DNA of 24,965 nucleotides from an uncultured Mollicutes bacterium (GTDB lineage Bacteria; Bacillota_I; Bacilli_A; ML615J-28; CAG-313): positions 1-24,965 of the forward strand of contig UQAI01000021.1 of the NCBI GenBank assembly GCA_900538885.1, in the 5' to 3' direction. The translations under genes were made by a program, and so were the position numbers. The notes under the pieces are model-generated. The model was given only the letters and a program-made list of their open reading frames with translations. It ran no database searches and was not told where the DNA came from. This document shows, one piece after another, positions 22,401 to 24,965 of the stretch (within the stretch, counting starts at the first letter, position 1; each line of letters begins with the position of its first letter).

Positions 22401-23072
22401 ATGTTTAATCTACTATTATTATTTTTACTACCACTCGTTGGTGCCATCAACTCCCAAAGTTTTCCTGAGGTCTTAAGTCCTGAAGATGAAGAAAAATACT
22501 TAAAAGCTTGGAAAAACAAAGATTTAAGTGCTCGCAACACTTTAATTGAACATAATTTAAGACTTGTAGCTCATATTGTTAAAAAATTTGAAAACTGTAA
22601 GGAAGATAAAGATGATCTCTTATCTATTGGAGCATTCGGTTTAATTAAAGCTGTTGACACCTATAATTTTGAAAGTAATACTAAGCTTGCGACCTACGCC
22701 GCAAGGTGTATTGAAAACGAAATTTTAATGCATCTTAGAAGTAATAAAAAATATAAAGATACAGCCTCTTTATACGCTCCTATTGGTGAAGATAAGGAAG
22801 GAAATGAAATCAAACTTTACGATATAATTGAAGACCCTTCTCCTAGTATGCTTTCAAACATTATTCAAAATGAACATGCTAAAGCTATTCATGAGGCTTT
22901 AAACACTTTAAATGAAAGAGAATTAGATATTATTTCTAGACGTTTTGGCTTAAACAATCATATGGTTGAAACCCAAAAAGAAATTGCGAAAAGTTTAGGC
23001 ATTAGCAGGAGTTATGTATCACGAATTGAAAAAAGAGCCTTAACTAAATTATATCTTTTCTTAAAAGACTAA
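22401..23072 (+). CDS. SigK/SigE-type RNA polymerase sigma factor with hydrophobic pro-sequence
   Basis: A 223-aa sigma-70 family factor closest to the sporulation factors SigK and SigE. Region 2 covers about 48-112 (NLRLVAHIVKKFE, DLLSIGAFGLIKAVDTYN, LATYAARCIENEILMHLR). Region 4 covers about 165-220 (LNERELDIISRRFGL, QKEIAKSLGISRSYVSRIEKRAL, a clear helix-turn-helix). The first 17 residues are strongly hydrophobic (MFNLLLLFLLPLVGAI) and are followed by SFPEVLSPEDEE. This matches the layout of B. subtilis pro-SigK, where a membrane pro-sequence precedes AFPQPLS. If so, activity needs proteolytic release. AAGGAGG is 6 nt before the ATG. A weak rightward promoter TTTACT-18-TATTAT (22317-22346) is possible. 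No sporulation genes are in the window, so its role may not be sporulation. Confidence 0.93.
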   Translation: MFNLLLLFLLPLVGAINSQSFPEVLSPEDEEKYLKAWKNKDLSARNTLIEHNLRLVAHIVKKFENCKEDKDDLLSIGAFGLIKAVDTYNFESNTKLATYAARCIENEILMHLRSNKKYKDTASLYAPIGEDKEGNEIKLYDIIEDPSPSMLSNIIQNEHAKAIHEALNTLNERELDIISRRFGLNNHMVETQKEIAKSLGISRSYVSRIEKRALTKLYLFLKD

Positions 23073-23099
23073 ATACAACCTTTTTTTCAAAAAATATTG

Positions 23100-23105
23100 T
23101 ATAAT
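23100..23105 (+). promoter_or_regulatory. Candidate -10 of the tcdA-like gene
   Basis: A perfect TATAAT lies about 20 nt before the start codon, in the 53-nt gap after the sigma factor gene. No good -35 is seen 16-18 nt upstream. The gene may instead be read through from the sigma factor promoter, since no terminator separates them. Confidence 0.35.
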
Positions 23106-23125
23106 ATCTAGTAGAGGTGATTTTT

Positions 23126-23830
23126 ATGGAACAATTTTATCGAACTTCTCTACTAATATCTGAAGAAAAGCTTCATGAATTAACTACAAAAACCGTTTTA
23201 TTATGCGGGATTGGTGGAGTTGGTTCTTATGTTCTTGAAGCATTAGTAAGAATGGGAATTGGTAACTTTATTATTGTTGATAATGATGTTGTCAGTATTA
23301 CAAACTTAAATAGACAACTCATTGCTTTGCATTCTACTCTAGGACAAAGTAAAGTAAAAGTTGCGAAAGAAAGAGCACAAGACATTAACCCTAATGTAAA
23401 CATTAAAGCTTTACCTCTTTTTATTAATAAAGATACCATTTCTGAAATATTTAACGAAAGGATTGATTATGTTGTTGATGCAATCGACAATGTAACTGGA
23501 AAACTTTTAATAATTGAAAACGCAGTTTCTCTAAATGTTCCTATTATTTCTTCCATGGGAACCGGCAATAAATTAGACCCAACAAAATTAAAAATAACTG
23601 ATATTCAAAAAACGGAGTATTGTCCACTCGCAAAAGTAATGCGTTATGAATTAAGAAAACGAAACATTAAACATCTTAAGGTTTTGTTTTCAAGTGAACT
23701 CATTTCTAATCCTCCAAAGGTTAAAAGTGATGAAAACCCCAATAAAACAATTATTGGTTCGGTTAGTTTTGTCCCAAGTGTTGGTGGACTTTTAATCGCA
23801 AGCGAAGTCATAAAAGACTTAATTAAGTAG
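23126..23830 (+). CDS. tcdA: TcdA-like tRNA threonylcarbamoyladenosine dehydratase (ThiF/E1-like)
   Basis: A 234-aa ThiF/MoeB-fold adenylating enzyme. The closest group is TcdA (CsdL/YgdL), which uses ATP to cyclise t6A at position 37 of ANN-decoding tRNAs to ct6A. The nucleotide loop is CGIGGVGS (28-34), followed by IIVDNDVVSITNLNRQ. DAIDNV comes mid-protein, then CPLAKVMRYELRKR, close to the family's DPLAxVxRxxLRK. The end is SFVPSVGGLLIASEVI. I place the start at the ATG at 23126, 8 nt after AGAGG; a GTG at 23117 would sit within that ribosome binding site. No cysteine desulfurase partner gene is nearby. A perfect-stem terminator follows. Confidence 0.9.
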   Translation: MEQFYRTSLLISEEKLHELTTKTVLLCGIGGVGSYVLEALVRMGIGNFIIVDNDVVSITNLNRQLIALHSTLGQSKVKVAKERAQDINPNVNIKALPLFINKDTISEIFNERIDYVVDAIDNVTGKLLIIENAVSLNVPIISSMGTGNKLDPTKLKITDIQKTEYCPLAKVMRYELRKRNIKHLKVLFSSELISNPPKVKSDENPNKTIIGSVSFVPSVGGLLIASEVIKDLIK

Positions 23831-23843
23831 CATAACAAAAAAA

Positions 23844-23879
23844 CCTGTAATTTGGCTTTAAACCAGTTACAGGCTTTTT
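23844..23879 (+). terminator. Intrinsic terminator after the tcdA-like gene
   Basis: Stem CCTGTAA (23844-23850) with TTACAGG (23867-23873), extended inside by TGG/CCA, is followed by CTTTTT. A run of seven A on the left side makes it likely to work for leftward transcripts as well, so it also closes the TetR unit. Confidence 0.88.
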
Positions 23880-23897
23880 ACTAATTATCTAAGTTTG

Positions 23898-24228
23898 TTA
23901 CTTAGCATAATTTATCGCGTATAATCTTCTCAAATAACTCCATTTTATTTCATCATAATTACAACTACTAGCAAGAGCAGTGATATTACCTGTTCCTACA
24001 TAATCAACAACTGAAATGTTATTAGTTTTACCATTTTCTTGATTATGAGTAATTGTATTATAATCAATTATTGTGTTTATAGCATCAATCTTATTATAAA
24101 TATATGGATGAGCTTCCGCAAATTCACTATATGTAAATTCTTCACAGTAATCTAAGCCTCGTTTAACGGCATCTTCATTAGGATAAATTATATATTAATA
24201 AAACCTTTTTAAATAATGTTTTATTCAT
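23898..24228 (-). pseudogene. Small gene broken by a frameshift, about 110 aa if repaired
   Basis: A ribosome binding site GAGGAG (24237-24242) with 8-nt spacing precedes an ATG at 24228. The ORF stops after 16 codons (MNKTLFKKVLLIYN, then LS and TAA at 24178-24180). A second reading frame, shifted by one base, opens at about 24195 and continues for about 94 codons (YPNEDAVKRGLDYCEEF... ending NYAK) to TAA at 23898-23900. That frame has no start codon of the ATG/GTG/TTG type early in it. The break lies in an A/T-only stretch (24183-24195). A one-base loss is the simplest explanation. I do not recognise the protein. It lies 17 nt after the TetR gene and was probably co-transcribed with it. Confidence 0.6.
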
Positions 24229-24245
24229 ACAACTTTCTCCTCATT

Positions 24246-24821
24246 TTATTTAGTTTTTTGAATAAATATTTTTACAGCTTCCTTTATTATTGACATCTGA
24301 GATAACAAATAGTATTTATCTTCAAACATTGCATAATGTACCGAAGCTCTAACAAAAATGAATATAAGTGGTAATATTACTTGATACGATACTCCTAGTT
24401 TTGGTTCTAACATTTTAGCATATTCAGTATATCTTTTTTCAACACCCTCAAAAAACTTTTTACCATATTCAATGTATTTAGGATGAGTATATACTTGATA
24501 CATCAAACGATATTTTTTACCATGTTCTTTCGCAGTCCATTCTGGAATTTCTTCAATAAAACGATTTATATCTTTAGGATTAGTTGGGGCTTTTTCCATA
24601 AATTCTTCTTCTACTTTAGTCATACAATAATCAGTTGATTGAATAATTAATTCATCAATATCTTTAAAGTATAAATAGAAGGAAGCCTTGGAAATTTTAG
24701 CAGCATCAGCTAGAGCAGCTATACCAGTGCCATGTAAGCCATTTTCAGCATAGCATTCATAACATGCTTCCATTATTTGGTTTTTCTTTTCAATGTATGT
24801 TTGTTCATTTCTTACTCTCAT
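24246..24821 (-). CDS. TetR/AcrR-family transcriptional regulator
   Basis: A 191-aa one-component repressor. The N-terminal TetR DNA-binding domain spans about 10-57 (IMEACYECYAENGLHGTGI, LADAAKISKASFYLYFKDIDELI, the classic helix-turn-helix with Tyr-Phe-Lys end). The all-helical ligand-binding and dimerisation domain follows; its ligand cannot be read from the sequence. AAAGGA is 9 nt before the ATG. A perfect palindrome sits between its -10 and the start, so autoregulation is likely. The only apparent partner is the frameshifted small gene just downstream. Any divergent target to the right is beyond the window. Confidence 0.93.
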   Translation of the reverse strand: MRVRNEQTYIEKKNQIMEACYECYAENGLHGTGIAALADAAKISKASFYLYFKDIDELIIQSTDYCMTKVEEEFMEKAPTNPKDINRFIEEIPEWTAKEHGKKYRLMYQVYTHPKYIEYGKKFFEGVEKRYTEYAKMLEPKLGVSYQVILPLIFIFVRASVHYAMFEDKYYLLSQMSIIKEAVKIFIQKTK

Positions 24822-24842
24822 TTATTATATTCCTTTCATTTT

Positions 24843-24854
24843 ATGAACGTTCAT
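24843..24854. promoter_or_regulatory. Probable TetR operator (12-bp palindrome)
   Basis: ATGAACGTTCAT is a perfect inverted repeat at about the transcription start of the TetR gene, with one more TCAT half-repeat to its right. Position and symmetry fit an autoregulatory TetR-type operator. Confidence 0.65.
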
Positions 24855-24858
24855 TCAT

Positions 24859-24887
24859 ATTATAACATACTTTAAAATTAAATGCAA
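24859..24887 (-). promoter_or_regulatory. Promoter of the TetR gene
   Basis: On the minus strand, -10 TATAAT (24859-24864) with TGT before it (extended -10) and a weaker -35 TTGCAT (24882-24887) have a 17-nt spacer. The palindrome at 24843-24854 lies just downstream. Confidence 0.7.
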
Positions 24888-24965
24888 AAAAAGAGTTAGA
24901 AAATTTATTCAGTAATGTAAATGATTATTGGTAAAATATAGACTGTAATAAAACATTGGTATTAT

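Noticed and set aside
23117..23125. GTG start for the tcdA-like gene
   Set aside because: It overlaps the AGAGG that serves the ATG at 23126.
24888..24965. Divergent promoter or gene at the right edge
   Set aside because: Only AT-rich sequence without a convincing -35/-10 pair or start codon is visible before the window ends.

Overview
The window looks like a chromosomal segment of a very AT-rich member of the Bacillota, probably a Bacilli or Mollicutes-like (Acholeplasma/Anaeroplasma/RF39-type) lineage. The reasons are the hrcA-grpE-dnaK-dnaJ order with CIRCE operators, the yqeG-yqeH-yqeK-rsfS gene set, a SigK/SigE-type sigma factor, intrinsic terminators, strong AGGAGG ribosome binding sites and extended -10 promoters. 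TGA is used as a stop (yqeK) and Trp is TGG, so the standard bacterial code (11) applies. The lineage call is an inference. No tRNA, rRNA, CRISPR array, insertion sequence or prophage was seen.

Left edge (1-1062): an unrecognised 205-aa protein is read leftward from a strong promoter. Its leader carries an intrinsic-terminator hairpin that overlaps an alternative pairing, so it looks like an attenuator. A 21-codon hydrophobic peptide with its own ribosome binding site lies between leader and gene. Lipoprotein region (1063-12840): two separately transcribed, leftward genes encode paralogous surface lipoproteins of 2931 and 937 aa. Both have a lipobox, Ig-like (Big_2-type) domains, InlB B-type repeats, a zinc amidase (Amidase_2/PGRP-type) domain and the same C-terminal Ig-like tail. 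The larger one also has 13 InlB-type repeats, two parallel beta-helix domains and four copies of an unrecognised Trp-rich helical module nested inside InlB repeats. Two of those copies are identical over 396 bp.

Chaperone operon (12878-17668): hrcA-grpE-dnaK-dnaJ, leftward, controlled by a consensus promoter flanked by two CIRCE-like inverted repeats and ended by a strong terminator. Housekeeping operon (17681-22375): yqeG, yqeH, yqeK, rsfS, a ROK-type sugar kinase-like protein and a glyoxalase II-like metallo-hydrolase. The genes are tightly spaced or overlapping, from one promoter to one terminator, and serve ribosome assembly plus small-molecule metabolism.

Right edge (22388-24965): a rightward sigma factor gene with a hydrophobic N-terminal pro-sequence like pro-SigK, then a rightward tcdA-like (tRNA t6A dehydratase) gene. 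Next comes a leftward TetR regulator with a palindromic operator at its own promoter, followed by a small gene broken by a frameshift. The most unusual items are the nested helical modules with their homogenised duplication, the two giant amidase lipoproteins, and the attenuator-like leader with its mini-ORF.
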